From: Pseudomonadota bacterium
GTDB taxonomy: Bacteria > Pseudomonadota > Alphaproteobacteria > Rhizobiales > JAKPQE01
Length of the DNA stretch: 63,350 nucleotides
Assembly (NCBI GenBank): GCA_029572955.1
Contig: JAKPQE010000087.1
Location: forward strand, 1-63,350
Reading direction: 5' to 3'
Within the stretch, counting starts at the first letter, position 1, and each line of letters begins with the position of its first letter. Shown piece by piece: positions 49,025-59,540 of the stretch. The position numbers and the translations under genes are program-made. The notes beneath the pieces were generated by a model that worked only from the letters and a program-made list of their open reading frames with translations, made no database searches and was not told the origin of the DNA.

Positions 49025-50422
49025 ATGATGTCGGCAAATATCGTAGCCCTCCTCTATCTCGTTTCGGGCGTTCTGTTCATCCTCGCGCTGCGCGGGCTGT
49101 CGAGCCCGGTGACTTCGCGCCAGGGCAATCTCTACGGCATGATCGGTATGGCGATCGCCGTGGTGACGACGCTCTTTGCGGCGAGCCCCTCGGGCTTCGG
49201 CGCCTGGGCGATGATCCTCATCGGCCTGGCCATCGGCGGTGCCATCGGCGCGATCACGGCGCGGCGCATCCCGATGACGGCGATGCCGCAGCTCGTCGCG
49301 GCGTTCCATTCGCTGGTCGGTCTCGCCGCGGTGCTCGTCGCCGCCGGCGCACTCTACGCGCCGCAGGCCTTCGGCATCGGCGACGTCGGCTCGATCCACG
49401 GTGCGAGCCTCGTCGAGATGTCGCTCGGTGTCGCCATCGGCGCCGTCACCTTCACCGGCTCGGTCATCGCGTTCCTGAAGCTCGACGGCCGCATGAGCGG
49501 CAAGCCGATCCTTCTGCCGATGCGCCACGTCATCAACGGCGCCCTGTTCGTCGGCCTCGTGGTGCTCGTCGCGGTGTTCGTGAAGACCGAGAGCCACGTG
49601 GTGTTCTGGCTGATCGCGCTCGCCTCGTTCCTGCTCGGCGTGCTGATCATCATCCCGATCGGCGGCGCCGACATGCCCGTCGTCGTGTCGATGCTGAACT
49701 CCTATTCGGGCTGGGCGGCGGCCGGCATCGGCTTCACCCTCGGCAACACGGCGCTGATCATCACCGGTGCCCTCGTCGGCTCGTCGGGTGCGATCCTTTC
49801 GTACATCATGTGCAAGGGCATGAACCGCTCGTTCATCTCCGTCATTCTCGGCGGTTTCGGCGGCGAGACGTCTGGCCCGGGCGCCGACAACAGCGACAAG
49901 GTGGTCAAGCGCGGCTCGGCCGAGGACGCCGGCTACATCATGAAGAACGCCGGCAAGGTCATCATCGTGCCGGGCTACGGCATGGCGGTGGCGCAGGCCC
50001 AGCACGCCCTTCGCGAGATGGCCGACAAGCTGAAGGCCGAAGGCGTCGAGGTGAAGTACGCGATCCATCCGGTCGCCGGCCGCATGCCGGGCCACATGAA
50101 CGTGCTGCTCGCCGAGGCCAACGTGCCCTATGACGAGGTGTTCGAGCTCGAGGACATCAATTCCGAGTTCGCCCAGGCCGACGTCGCCTTCGTCATCGGC
50201 GCCAACGACGTCACCAACCCGGCGGCCGAGGAAGACAAGACCTCGCCGATCTACGGCATGCCCGTGCTGCAGGTCTGGAAGGCGGGCACGGTGATGTTCG
50301 TCAAGCGCTCGCTCGCTTCCGGCTATGCCGGCATCGACAATCCGCTGTTCTATCGCGACAACACGATGATGCTTCTCGGCGACGCCAAGAAGATGGTCGA
50401 GCAGATCGTCAAGGCGATGTGA
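49025..50422 (+). CDS. pntB: NAD(P) transhydrogenase subunit beta
   Basis: 465 residues. About nine transmembrane helices (to residue 265) are followed by the NADP-binding domain III, with IIVPGYGMAVAQAQ and the GANDVTNPAA motif. Together with PntAA and PntAB it makes NADPH from NADH using the proton gradient. Two ATG codons (49025, 49028) are in frame. Confidence 0.97.
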   Translation: MMSANIVALLYLVSGVLFILALRGLSSPVTSRQGNLYGMIGMAIAVVTTLFAASPSGFGAWAMILIGLAIGGAIGAITARRIPMTAMPQLVAAFHSLVGLAAVLVAAGALYAPQAFGIGDVGSIHGASLVEMSLGVAIGAVTFTGSVIAFLKLDGRMSGKPILLPMRHVINGALFVGLVVLVAVFVKTESHVVFWLIALASFLLGVLIIIPIGGADMPVVVSMLNSYSGWAAAGIGFTLGNTALIITGALVGSSGAILSYIMCKGMNRSFISVILGGFGGETSGPGADNSDKVVKRGSAEDAGYIMKNAGKVIIVPGYGMAVAQAQHALREMADKLKAEGVEVKYAIHPVAGRMPGHMNVLLAEANVPYDEVFELEDINSEFAQADVAFVIGANDVTNPAAEEDKTSPIYGMPVLQVWKAGTVMFVKRSLASGYAGIDNPLFYRDNTMMLLGDAKKMVEQIVKAM

Positions 50423-50602
50423 CCGGATACCTTCCGGATCACAGGCGGACGAAACGGATGGCGCCCCCTGCGGGCGCCATTCCCTTTTTCGGGACTCTCC
50501 TTCGACCAAATCCTGCCACGAGGCCCGGCTACGCCCCTCTCCGGGATGCGCGGGCCGGCGCGAGTCGGCTATCCTGCCGGCGCGCCGAGGAGACATGCCG
50601 AA

Positions 50603-51523
50603 ATGCCCAACCAGCGAATACGATCGCTAGGCTGCGCCCTGCTGGCGGCCCTCGTCTTCGTGCTGCTGCCGGCCTTTCTCGACCCGACCGACTTCCGGGT
50701 CTATCTGCCGGACGAGCTGCCGCGCAGCGAGCCGGACTGGCCGAACGGCGAGCCGGCGGTGGTGGCGACCGTGACCGAGGACGGCCTGACCCTCAAGGGG
50801 CGCTACTGGCCGGCCGAGAACCCCAATTCGCAGCGGCTGATCCTCTATTTCCACGGCAACAAGGGCCATGTGGTGAAGGCGGCGGAATATGCCGAGGGGC
50901 TGCGGCCGATCGGCGACGCCATCCTCGTTGCCGACTATCGCGGCTATTCCGACAATCCGGGCACGCCGAGCGAGGCCGGGCTCTTCGCCGACGGGCGGGC
51001 CTTCGTCAAGCTCGCCCTGCAGATGGGCTATGCGCCGGAAAACATCTTCGTCGTCGGGCTGTCGCTCGGCAGCGCCGTGTCGCTCGCCGTCGCGGCGACC
51101 GAGCCGATCGCCGGCGTCGTCGTCATGTCGGCCTTCACCCGGCTCGACGATCTCGTGCCGCGCTCGATCGCCAAGCGGATGAACGAGCATTTCGACAACC
51201 TCGCCCGGGTGCCGCACATCCCGGTGCCGAAGGTGTTCATCCAGGGCACCTTCGATGCCGTCGTCGTTCCCGACCACGGCCGCCAGCTATACCTCGCGGC
51301 CAGGGAGCCGGCCGCGCTCGTCGTCCTCGACAGCGTGTTCCACCGGCCGCCGATGTCGAAGGCGCGCGAGATCATCGCGGCGGCGATCGAGGGGATCGCG
51401 GCCGGGGACCTCGGCTCACTCGATCGCCTGGAGAAGAAGGGCCTCGAGGTCTTCGTCGCGCCGGACCGCGACGTGCCGGCGCTCGGCGAGGCCGGCGCGC
51501 GCGGCACGCGCAATCTGCGCTGA
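50603..51523 (+). CDS. Alpha/beta-hydrolase, membrane-anchored
   Basis: 306 residues. A signal anchor (about 7-25) leads to an alpha/beta-hydrolase with the oxyanion HGNKGH, nucleophile GLSLGSA, an acid in GTFDAVV and a histidine in FHRPP. It resembles BEM46-type hydrolases. The ATG at 50603 has GAGGAG upstream. The substrate is unknown. Confidence 0.85.
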   Translation: MPNQRIRSLGCALLAALVFVLLPAFLDPTDFRVYLPDELPRSEPDWPNGEPAVVATVTEDGLTLKGRYWPAENPNSQRLILYFHGNKGHVVKAAEYAEGLRPIGDAILVADYRGYSDNPGTPSEAGLFADGRAFVKLALQMGYAPENIFVVGLSLGSAVSLAVAATEPIAGVVVMSAFTRLDDLVPRSIAKRMNEHFDNLARVPHIPVPKVFIQGTFDAVVVPDHGRQLYLAAREPAALVVLDSVFHRPPMSKAREIIAAAIEGIAAGDLGSLDRLEKKGLEVFVAPDRDVPALGEAGARGTRNLR

Positions 51524-51671
51524 CCTCGCCTCGGCGGAAGTGGTATTCCGTCGCGGCAGGCCGTCGGCGATTGAACACATTCGAATGTGATCCTATAGAT
51601 GCCGCCGGTGCGAGCCGGGGGCGGCAAGGTCGATCGCACTGCAAGGAATGTGACCGGGCGAGGGACGGGTG

Positions 51672-52076
51672 ATGCTTCTCAAGATCGACGCCAAGGAAGC
51701 CAAGCGGCTCGTCGACATGAACAAGGCCGTGCTGATCGATGTGCGCGAGAAGGGCGAACAGGCGCGCAGCTGGGTTCCGGGCGCCATCCTCGCGCCCCTG
51801 TCGGCGATCGACACGATGAGCTTCAAGGAGCATCGCAAGAAGACGGCGATCTTCTTCTGCGCCACCGGTTCGCGCACGACGATGGGTGCGGCCAAGCTGA
51901 AATCGGCCGGCTTTCGCGACATCCGCGAGCTTTCCGGCGGCATCCGCGCCTGGAAGGGGGCCGGCTACGAGGTGGCGATCGACCCGAACGCGCCCGATCC
52001 GACGCGGTTCCTCAGGCTCGCGGCGATGGCGCTGATGGCGCTCGCTCTCGGCGCGATGTTCTTCCTGCGCGGCTGA
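51672..52076 (+). CDS. Rhodanese-domain protein with C-terminal membrane anchor
   Basis: 134 residues. The rhodanese domain (about 3-105) has the active-site cysteine in FFCATGSRT and the LSGGIRAWKGAGY ending. The last 25 residues form a transmembrane helix (RLAAMALMALALGAMFFL). It probably moves sulfane sulfur at the inner membrane. A GTG one codon upstream is an alternative start. It is convergent with the TPR lipoprotein gene, whose stop lies 4 bases away. Confidence 0.9.
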   Translation: MLLKIDAKEAKRLVDMNKAVLIDVREKGEQARSWVPGAILAPLSAIDTMSFKEHRKKTAIFFCATGSRTTMGAAKLKSAGFRDIRELSGGIRAWKGAGYEVAIDPNAPDPTRFLRLAAMALMALALGAMFFLRG

Positions 52077-52080
52077 TACC

Positions 52081-52932
52081 TTACCAGGTAGACCCGAGAC
52101 GGCGCATGCCGCCCTTGGCGATGGTGTTGTTGCCGTCGAGGGCGAGGGCGCGCGAATAGGACTTCATCGCCTTGTCGCGATCGCCGAGGCTCTCGGCGAC
52201 GGCGCCGCGCTGGACCCAGGCATCGGCATTGTTGCGGTCGGCGGCGACCGCCTCGTCGAAATCGCTCTCGGCCGATTTCAGGTCACCCATCGCCAGATAG
52301 CTCATGCCGCGGCCGACGCGCGGCTCGGCCGACCAGGGGCTGTAGCCGATGGCGGTGGTGAAGTCCTCGATGGCGAAGGCGTGCTGGCCCTGCGCCTGAT
52401 AGATGAGGGCGCGGTTGTGATAGGCGCGCGCTTCGGCCGGCGAGAGGCGGATGGCGGCGTCGAAATCGCCGAGCGCCTCGGCGAGGCGGCCGGACTTGCG
52501 GTAGATGTCGCCGCGACCGACATAGGCCTTGGCGTAGCCCGGATCGATCTCGATCGCCCGGCTGTAGTCGGCAAGGGCGAGATCGGTTCGGCCCATGCGT
52601 TCCTCGACGAGGGCGCGGTTGGCAAAGGCCTGGTGGAAGGCGGGGTTGAGCGAGATCGCGGCGGTGAAGTCGGCGATCGCCTCGGCGTTGCGCCCGGCCT
52701 GGCCATAGGCGATGCCGCGCATGTTGCGGGCCTCGGCATCCTGCGGATGGGCCTCGATGACCCCGGTGAGCGATTTGAGATTGACCGCGGTCGAGGCGCG
52801 CAGCATGCCGCCGTCCGCTCCGCCCGGCATGCCGGCAGTCTGGCAGGCGGCAAGGGCGAGGAGACCGAGAAGGCCGGCGAGCGGGCGCACGAGGCGCTTC
52901 CGGCTTCTCATCGAGGGCACACGACGCGACAT
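52081..52932 (-). CDS. TPR-repeat lipoprotein
   Basis: 283 residues. A lipobox (LLGLLALAAC, about residue 30) marks a lipoprotein, followed by at least six TPR units (for example GIAYGQAGRNAEAIADFTAA, LADYSRAIEIDPGYAKAY). The start MSRRVPSM gives a proper lipoprotein signal; the frame runs 52 codons further upstream. Such proteins are scaffolds in envelope assembly. Confidence 0.88.
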   Translation of the reverse strand: MSRRVPSMRSRKRLVRPLAGLLGLLALAACQTAGMPGGADGGMLRASTAVNLKSLTGVIEAHPQDAEARNMRGIAYGQAGRNAEAIADFTAAISLNPAFHQAFANRALVEERMGRTDLALADYSRAIEIDPGYAKAYVGRGDIYRKSGRLAEALGDFDAAIRLSPAEARAYHNRALIYQAQGQHAFAIEDFTTAIGYSPWSAEPRVGRGMSYLAMGDLKSAESDFDEAVAADRNNADAWVQRGAVAESLGDRDKAMKSYSRALALDGNNTIAKGGMRRLGSTW

Positions 52933-53263
52933 GGCAACTCCGGACATCTCGCCGACGAAGGTTCGCGCAACGCGCCCCGGCCGACCGACTCCACCATCAT
53001 AGCCGACCCGGCAAGGAGGGCAAAAGCGCGACGAACAGAGCCTCGGGGATTTCCCTCGCCGTTGCCGCCGCTGCCGCCGCTGCCGCATTCGCGGGTCTGG
53101 CGAAACGAATGCCGGCTAATGTTTCCATATGAGGATGCAACAGCGGCAAAAGGACCGTGCGACGGACATTATCTCCATTCTCTCAGAAGCTTAACAGATT
53201 TGAAACCACGCCGCGGGAAGATCCGCCGCAACGGTAGAATTGCCTTCCGCGGGGGAACAACTC
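52933..53263. other. Intergenic region before the chemoreceptor gene, 331 bases
   Basis: No gene or RNA was recognised. A short run of GCCGCTGCC-type repeats occurs at 53062-53090 and an AT-richer part at 53120-53200 probably carries the promoters, but no box stands out. Confidence 0.5.
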
Positions 53264-55243
53264 ATGTCATCGGCCAACTCGTTCTGGACGATCCGGCGAC
53301 GGATCGCTGCCTTGGTGTCGCTTTCCTTCCTCGGGGTCGCGGCGACGGCGGGCACCTATTTCATGTCGCGCGGCGGCGTCGACGAAGCCTTCGGCCTCGG
53401 CAAGGAAGCATCGCTGATCGCGGGCATGGCCGATGACCTTGCCTTCGCCGCCAAGGCGAGTTCGGAAGAGGTCCATCGCTTCGTCGGAGCGCCGTCCGTC
53501 GAGCAGAAGCAGCAGGCGATGGCCGAGGTGGAGGCGATGCGCACCGCCATCGGCCAGATCGCGACGACCGACATCGATCCGAAGCTCGTTGCCGATGCCA
53601 AGGCACACGTCGACGAAATGGCGGATGCCTTCGAGCTGCTGTCGGCGCGGATGGAGGTCGTCGGCTATGACGAGAAGAGCGGCCTGCAGGGCGCCCTTCG
53701 CGATGCCGTCCATGCCGTCGAGGATCAGCTGGCGGCCAAACGCCGGGCGAGCGTGACGCCGGAGCTGTTCGATGCCGTGATGGTCGAGATGCTGATGCTG
53801 CGCCGGTTCGAGAAGGACTACATGCTGCGGAGCGACGACCGGTACCTGCAGCAGTTCGACGAGACGCGCGCCAGGTTCGACCGGGTCCTCGCCCGGGCGA
53901 TGGCGCCGGGCGCCGAGCGCGACGGGCTGACCTCGTCCATGGACGCTTACCAGGCGGGCTTCAAGGACTGGGCGGCCGGCAGGGTCGCCGAGAAGGAAGC
54001 GCACGACATGATCGAGGAGGCGGAGGACGAGATCTTTCCGCATATCGACGAGATCAAGCAGGCGGCGAAGCAGCATGTCGCCGAGGCCGACCAGCAGCTC
54101 GCCGCGGCGCGCTGGATGATCGACGCCGAACTTGCCGGCATCATCGTCCTCATCGCCGTGTTCGGCACGATCGGCGGCATGATCATCGCCCGCAGCATCA
54201 CCCGGCCGATCGCCGACATCACCGGCGTCATGCAGGAACTCGCCAAGGGCAATGCCGACGTCGCCATTCCGGCGGTCCGGAGCCGGGACGAAATCGGCCA
54301 GCTCGTCGGCGCGGCCGAGGTGTTCCGGCGCAATGCCGCCGAGCGGGCCGAGATGGAGGCGACCGCCGCCGACCGGCGCCATGCCGAACGCGCGCGCCAG
54401 CAGAAGATCGACGGCCTCATCGCCGATTTCCGCGCCAATGTCGCGCGGCTCCTGAAGCTGGTCGACAACAACACCGTGCAGATGGAAACGACGGCCGAGC
54501 AGCTTGCCCGCCTTGCCGCGGAGACGGCGGGCGAGGCGGCCGGGGCGGCCGGCTCTTCCGAGGAAGCCTCGAGCAATGTGCAGACGGTCTCGGCGGCGTC
54601 CGAGGAGCTCGCCTCGTCGATCGACGAGATCTCGCGCCAGGTGTCGCAGGCCAACGGCGTCGTCGAAAACGCCACCAGCGTTGCCGAGCGCACCAATGCC
54701 AGCGTCACAGCCCTGTCGGCGGCGGCCCAGCGGATCGGCAACGTCGTCAGCCTGATCCAGGACATCGCCGAGCAGACCAACCTGCTCGCGCTCAATGCCA
54801 CCATCGAGGCGGCGCGGGCCGGCGAGATGGGCAAGGGTTTTGCCGTCGTCGCGGCCGAGGTGAAGACGCTCGCCAACCAGACCGCCAAGGCGACCGAGGA
54901 GATCTCGACGCAGATCGGCGACATCCAGGGCTCGACCGGCGAAGCGGTCGGCGCCATCGAGACCATCGTCAAGACGATGCGCGACATCAACGGCTATACC
55001 TCGGCGATCGCCGCGGCGGTCGAGGAACAGGGCGCGGCGACGGCCGAGATCAGCCGCAATATCCAGCGGGCCGCGGCCGGCACCCATCAGGTTGCGGCCA
55101 ATGTCTCGGCGGTGACGTCGGCGGCCTCGGAGACGACCCGCTCGGCCGAATCGGCGCGCCAGGCGGCCGGCGAAGTCGCCGAGCAGACGGGGCAGTTGCA
55201 GACGGTGATTGACCGCTTCCTGTCCGACGTCTCGGCGGCCTGA
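53264..55243 (+). CDS. Methyl-accepting chemotaxis protein with HBM-like sensor
   Basis: 659 residues. TM1 (about 15-35), a long helical periplasmic sensor (35-285) with [19 protein letters not shown]-like features of helical bimodular (HBM) domains, TM2 (about 287-307), HAMP, and a signalling domain with the tip [20 protein letters not shown]. The ATG at 53264 follows GGGGGAAC. There is no C-terminal CheR/CheB tether pentapeptide. The ligand is unknown; known HBM domains bind organic acids. Confidence 0.93.
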   Translation: MSSANSFWTIRRRIAALVSLSFLGVAATAGTYFMSRGGVDEAFGLGKEASLIAGMADDLAFAAKASSEEVHRFVGAPSVEQKQQAMAEVEAMRTAIGQIATTDIDPKLVADAKAHVDEMADAFELLSARMEVVGYDEKSGLQGALRDAVHAVEDQLAAKRRASVTPELFDAVMVEMLMLRRFEKDYMLRSDDRYLQQFDETRARFDRVLARAMAPGAERDGLTSSMDAYQAGFKDWAAGRVAEKEAHDMIEEAEDEIFPHIDEIKQAAKQHVAEADQQLAAARWMIDAELAGIIVLIAVFGTIGGMIIARSITRPIADITGVMQELAKGNADVAIPAVRSRDEIGQLVGAAEVFRRNAAERAEMEATAADRRHAERARQQKIDGLIADFRANVARLLKLVDNNTVQMETTAEQLARLAAETAGEAAGAAGSSEEASSNVQTVSAASEELASSIDEISRQVSQANGVVENATSVAERTNASVTALSAAAQRIGNVVSLIQDIAEQTNLLALNATIEAARAGEMGKGFAVVAAEVKTLANQTAKATEEISTQIGDIQGSTGEAVGAIETIVKTMRDINGYTSAIAAAVEEQGAATAEISRNIQRAAAGTHQVAANVSAVTSAASETTRSAESARQAAGEVAEQTGQLQTVIDRFLSDVSAA

Positions 55244-55394
55244 ACCGGACGACCCGCAGTCGGACGAGGCGGCGCTCCGGCGCCGCCTTTTTCGTCGGTC
55301 GAGCGGCTGGTTTCAGGGGCGAGGCGCCGGTTCGGCGCTGTCGCGGGCGAGGCGCACGGATTGCGTTTTTCGCCATACCGACCATATTGGAATC

Positions 55395-57020
55395 ATGGGT
55401 TCCGGCATCGTTTTTCTCTTCGGCGGCATTGGCGTCTTTCTGCTCGGCATGATCGTCATGACCGACGGGCTGAAACGGCTTGCCGGCGGATCGGTGCGCC
55501 AGGCGCTCGCCCGCTTCACCAAGACGCCGCTGAAGGGCGTGGCGACCGGCGCCATCGCGACGGCGGTGGTGCAGTCGTCGAGCGCGATCACGGTGACCGC
55601 GGTCGGTTTCGTCGGCGCCGGGCTTCTCACCTTCCCGCAGGCGGTCAGCGTCGTCTTCGGCGCCAATATCGGCACGACGGTCACCGGCTGGCTGGTCACG
55701 CTGATCGGCTTCAAGCTGAAGCTCGGCGCGGTGATGCTGCCGATGGTCTTCGTCGGCGTGCTGCTAAGGCTGTTCGGGCGCGGGCGCCTCGCCGATATCG
55801 GCTGGAGCCTTGCCGGCTTCGGGCTCCTGTTCTTCGGCCTCGAGATGATGCAGCAGGCGATGGCCGGCCTCGAAGGCGCGGTGACGCCCGACAGCTTCCC
55901 GCGCGGCGGCCTGTTCGCCCGGCTGCAGCTCGTCTTCGTCGGCATGGCGATCACCATCGTCACCCAGTCCTCGAGCGCCGGCGTCGCAACGGCGCTGGTG
56001 GCGCTCGGCGCCGGCGTCGTGTCGTTTCCGCAGGCGGCGGCGTTGGTCATCGGGATGGATGTCGGCACGACCGTGACGGCGCTCCTTGCAACGGTCGGCG
56101 GATCGGTGGCGATGCGGCGCACGGGCGTCGCGCATTTCGCCTTCAATGTCCTTTCCGGCACCGTCGCGTTCTTCAATCTCGGCCTTTACGTGATGCTCTT
56201 TGAAGACTTCATCGCGTCGGGCCACGCACAGATCGCCCTCGTCTGCTTCCACACCCTGTCGAACACGCTCGGCGTCGTCCTGCTGCTGCCGGTGATCCGG
56301 CCGTTCACCCGGCTGGTCATGCGGCTCGCGCCGGAGAAGGGGCCGCAGCTCGTGCAAAGGCTCGACGAAGGGCTGCTCGAGCAGCCGTCGAGCGCTATCG
56401 ACGCGGCGGCGGCGACGGTGCGGGCGATCGCCATGGCGACGGCCGGCAATGTTGCCGAGGCGCTCGATCCGCAGCGGCGCCAGCACGCCGCGACGGCGCC
56501 TCTCGGCGATATCGACGAGGCGCTGCGGGAGACGCGGGACTTCGTCAACCGGATCCGGGCAAGGCCCGCCCTGCCGGATGCGTATCATCGGCATCTGGCG
56601 GTGATGCACGCCCTCGACCACCTGTTCCGGCTCGCCCATCGCTGTACGCAGACGGAACGCATGGCGGCGTTACCGCGCGACCCGCGCCTGCGGCGCCTCG
56701 CCGGTCTCCTCGATGGTGCGATCCTGCGGATGCTGGCCGGGGAGGATGCGGCGGTCTGCGAGGCGCGCTTCGACAAGCTGCGCCGGCTCATGCGGCGGCA
56801 GCGCGAGGCGTTCCGCGAGCGGGCGGTGGAGAAGGCGGCTTCGCAGGTGGTCGGCGCCGAGACGACGCTGCAACGGCTCGACGCGATGCGCTGGCTGCAT
56901 CGCGTCGCCTACCATTTCTGGCGGATCAGCCACCACCTGCGGGCAGCGGCCGCGGTGGCCCCGGCGGCGGACGTTACGCCGCCGCCACCTCGGTCAGAAA
57001 GCGCTCGACCTCCAGCTTGA
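55395..57020 (+). CDS. Na/Pi cotransporter family protein with PhoU-like C-terminus
   Basis: 541 residues. Two inverted Na/Pi repeats carry the signature [10 protein letters not shown] and [10 protein letters not shown] motifs; about nine helices run to residue 310, then a helical PhoU-like cytoplasmic domain. It likely imports phosphate with sodium, or exports. The frame is open far upstream, but [11 protein letters not shown] is the family start. Its 3' end overlaps the convergent chemoreceptor gene by 47 bases. Confidence 0.92.
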   Translation: MGSGIVFLFGGIGVFLLGMIVMTDGLKRLAGGSVRQALARFTKTPLKGVATGAIATAVVQSSSAITVTAVGFVGAGLLTFPQAVSVVFGANIGTTVTGWLVTLIGFKLKLGAVMLPMVFVGVLLRLFGRGRLADIGWSLAGFGLLFFGLEMMQQAMAGLEGAVTPDSFPRGGLFARLQLVFVGMAITIVTQSSSAGVATALVALGAGVVSFPQAAALVIGMDVGTTVTALLATVGGSVAMRRTGVAHFAFNVLSGTVAFFNLGLYVMLFEDFIASGHAQIALVCFHTLSNTLGVVLLLPVIRPFTRLVMRLAPEKGPQLVQRLDEGLLEQPSSAIDAAAATVRAIAMATAGNVAEALDPQRRQHAATAPLGDIDEALRETRDFVNRIRARPALPDAYHRHLAVMHALDHLFRLAHRCTQTERMAALPRDPRLRRLAGLLDGAILRMLAGEDAAVCEARFDKLRRLMRRQREAFRERAVEKAASQVVGAETTLQRLDAMRWLHRVAYHFWRISHHLRAAAAVAPAADVTPPPPRSESARPPA

Positions 57021-58662
57021 GTTCGGCGGTCTTGCTTTCGACGTCGCCGCTCGCCTGGCGAACCTGGCCGGCGGACTGGTTGGTCTCGCCGATGGCGCCG
57101 TTGACGCCGGCCATTGCCCTGGCGACGTGCTGCGAACCGGCGGCTGCCTGGGAAACGTTGCGGCTGATCTCGCCGGTCGCGGCGCCCTGTTCCTCGATGG
57201 CGGCGGCGATGGCGCTGGTATAGCCGTCGACCTCGTCCATGATGCGGGTGATCTCGGCGATCGCGGCCACCACGGCGCCGGTGGAATCCTGCACCTCGGT
57301 GATCTGGGCCGAGATCTCGCCGGTCGCCCGCGCCGTCTGGTTGGCGAGCGTCTTGACCTCCGAGGCGACGACGGCGAAGCCCTTGCCCATCTCGCCGGCC
57401 CGTGCCGCCTCGATGGTGGCGTTGAGCGCGAGCAGGTTGGTCTGCTCGGCGATGTCCTGAATGAGCGAGACGACGTCGCCGATCTTCTCGCCGGCGGCGG
57501 CGAGGCCGGCGACCTTGACGCTGGTCGTCTTGGCGCTCTCGCGGGCATGGCCGACGAAACTGGCGGTCTTGGTGATCTGGTTGCCGATCTCGGAGATCGA
57601 GGCCGACAGCTCTTCGGCGGCGGCGGCGACGGTCTGGACGTTGTCGGACGTCTCGCCGGAGACGGCGGCGACCGAATGGGCCTCGCCCGAGGCGCTGGCG
57701 GCAATGTCGCCGAGGGCCTCGGCGGTGGCGCGCATCTGGCCGGTGTGGGCGCCGACGCTCGCGAGCATGTCTTCGACGCGGGTACGGAAGCCGTCGATGA
57801 GGTGTTCGAGGGCGGCCTGACGGCGGGCGCGGGCGCCCTCGAGGTCCCTGGTCTCTTCCTCGAGGCGCTGGCGCTCGAGGGCGTTGTCGCGGAAGACGAG
57901 GAGGGCCGTGGCCATGGCGCCGATCTCGTCACGGCGACCGGCCAGGGAGGTGTCGATGTCGAGGTTGCCGCCGGCGAGGCGCTTCATGCAGCCGGTGACG
58001 CGGGCCAGCGCACCGCTGATCGACTGACCGAGCACGACGATGAGGCCGCCGAGAACGACGAGGAGGACGAAGGTCATCGCGAGCTGGATCGTCTCGGATT
58101 CCGCCGCGGCGGCCTGCGCCTCCTCAAGGCGGGCCTGCAAGGCGGCGCCGCCGGCATCGGCGAGTTCGGCGAGCGAAGCCATCGCCCGCTCGCCGCCGCC
58201 GTCGATGGCGTCGTCGAGGGCGGCGAATTCCTCCATCGAGGCGCGGCTCTCGATGAGGGTCTTCAGGTCGACCTGGACGGCCTGGACGAGCTCGGCGAAA
58301 TCGGCGTCGAAGCTGCCGAGCAGGCCGGTCTTTCCGGTCATCTCGGCGGTTGCCTGGGCGGCCGGGATGCCGTTGCGGATCGTGCCGATGGCGGAGGTGA
58401 TGATCATCTGGCGTTCCGGCTGGATCGCGCCTTCGTCGCGGTCGATGATCGAATCCATGGCGGCAAGGACGAGCTCGACACCGGCCAGCCGCATCCTGGA
58501 AATCTCGGCGATCTCGGCGCGCAGCTTCGCCGCTTCGTCCATCGCCGTCTTCACCTTTTCGCCCTCGTACCAGCCGATCCCGGCGAGGACGAGGAATCCG
58601 GAGATCACCACCCCGCCTATGAGATAGAGGCGGGAACGGATCGTCATCGAATTGAAGGACAT
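56974..58662 (-). CDS. Methyl-accepting chemotaxis protein
   Basis: 562 residues. TM1 (about 12-30), a short helical periplasmic part (30-190), TM2 (about 193-215), HAMP and a signalling domain with the tip [20 protein letters not shown] identical to the other chemoreceptor here. No C-terminal pentapeptide. The start [10 protein letters not shown] at 58662 is preferred over an opening 19 codons upstream. Confidence 0.93.
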   Translation of the reverse strand: MSFNSMTIRSRLYLIGGVVISGFLVLAGIGWYEGEKVKTAMDEAAKLRAEIAEISRMRLAGVELVLAAMDSIIDRDEGAIQPERQMIITSAIGTIRNGIPAAQATAEMTGKTGLLGSFDADFAELVQAVQVDLKTLIESRASMEEFAALDDAIDGGGERAMASLAELADAGGAALQARLEEAQAAAAESETIQLAMTFVLLVVLGGLIVVLGQSISGALARVTGCMKRLAGGNLDIDTSLAGRRDEIGAMATALLVFRDNALERQRLEEETRDLEGARARRQAALEHLIDGFRTRVEDMLASVGAHTGQMRATAEALGDIAASASGEAHSVAAVSGETSDNVQTVAAAAEELSASISEIGNQITKTASFVGHARESAKTTSVKVAGLAAAGEKIGDVVSLIQDIAEQTNLLALNATIEAARAGEMGKGFAVVASEVKTLANQTARATGEISAQITEVQDSTGAVVAAIAEITRIMDEVDGYTSAIAAAIEEQGAATGEISRNVSQAAAGSQHVARAMAGVNGAIGETNQSAGQVRQASGDVESKTAELKLEVERFLTEVAAA

Positions 58663-58943
58663 GCGGGCACCCGGCGGCTCGAGGTGGAGGCACTTTTGAG
58701 AAAGTGTCGCAACAATCACGTATCAAAAGTATTAACGCTGCCGATTCCGGTACGAAGTCCGTATTTTTTGGCTTATCGGCAAAAAATCACCCCGACGATC
58801 TTTCGTGATGAGGTGTTCGTCGCGGGCGATCGGAAAAAGCGGCGTGTCTGCCGGGCGGAAATAGTTGGTCCTGCCGCGAAAATTGCAGGTCGTTGCATGG
58901 AGGACAGTGCAGTCTTGCGACGGTGGTCGGAGAGTTCCGGCGC

Positions 58944-59429
58944 TCACCCGGCGGCTTCGCCGAGCGGCAGGGAGCCGCCGACCTTGTAGCTCTTCATGGC
59001 GAAGCTGGTGCGGATGTCGCGGATCGAGGGCAGGGCGAGCAGCCGGCGCAGGACATGCGACTCATAGGTCGCCATGTCCGGCACGACGACCTCGACGAGG
59101 AAGTCGACGTCGCCGGAAATGAGATGGCAGGCGACGACCTCCGGCATGTCGAGGACCGCGGCGACGAAGGCGTCCGAGTTCTCCCGCGAGTGGCGCTCGA
59201 CGCGCACGCCGGCAAACACGGTGAGCGGCAGGCCGACGGCAGCGCGGTCGATCACCGTGCGATAGCCCTCGATGATGCCGGCCTCCTCGAGCAGCCTGAC
59301 CCGACGGGCCGCGGGCGAGGGCGAGAGGCCGACCCGCTCGGCGAGCGCGACGTTGGGCAGGCGCGCATCGGCCTGCAGGGCCTCGAGGATCTTCCTGTCG
59401 ATATCGTCGAGTTTGGTGGAAGTGCTCAA
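58944..59429 (-). CDS. Lrp/AsnC-family regulator, MdeR-like
   Basis: 161 residues. N-terminal helix-turn-helix (LDDIDRKILEALQADARLPN, LAERVGLSPSPAARRVRLLE) and C-terminal RAM ligand domain. The preferred TTG start at 59429 has GAGGT at good spacing; an ATG at 59474 in frame would add 15 residues with no family match. It is divergent from a methionine gamma-lyase gene, the arrangement of mdeR-mdeA in Pseudomonas putida, where MdeR activates mdeA in response to methionine. Confidence 0.9.
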   Translation of the reverse strand: MSTSTKLDDIDRKILEALQADARLPNVALAERVGLSPSPAARRVRLLEEAGIIEGYRTVIDRAAVGLPLTVFAGVRVERHSRENSDAFVAAVLDMPEVVACHLISGDVDFLVEVVVPDMATYESHVLRRLLALPSIRDIRTSFAMKSYKVGGSLPLGEAAG

Positions 59430-59452
59430 AATCTGACCTCGATGTGAATGAT

Positions 59453-59483
59453 CATGCCAATACCAACTACTCATCCTGGCATG
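59453..59483. promoter_or_regulatory. Inverted repeat in the regulator/lyase divergent gap (possible operator)
   Basis: CATGCCA (59453-59459) and TGGCATG (59477-59483) form a perfect 7-base inverted repeat with a 17-base spacer, in the 111 bases between the divergent genes. Lrp-type regulators bind such sites. Confidence 0.5.
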
Positions 59484-59540
59484 TTTGGCAAGAATCGCCG
59501 AGGCAATCGGCGTAGATTCGGCCCAACAAGGAGAACTCCG

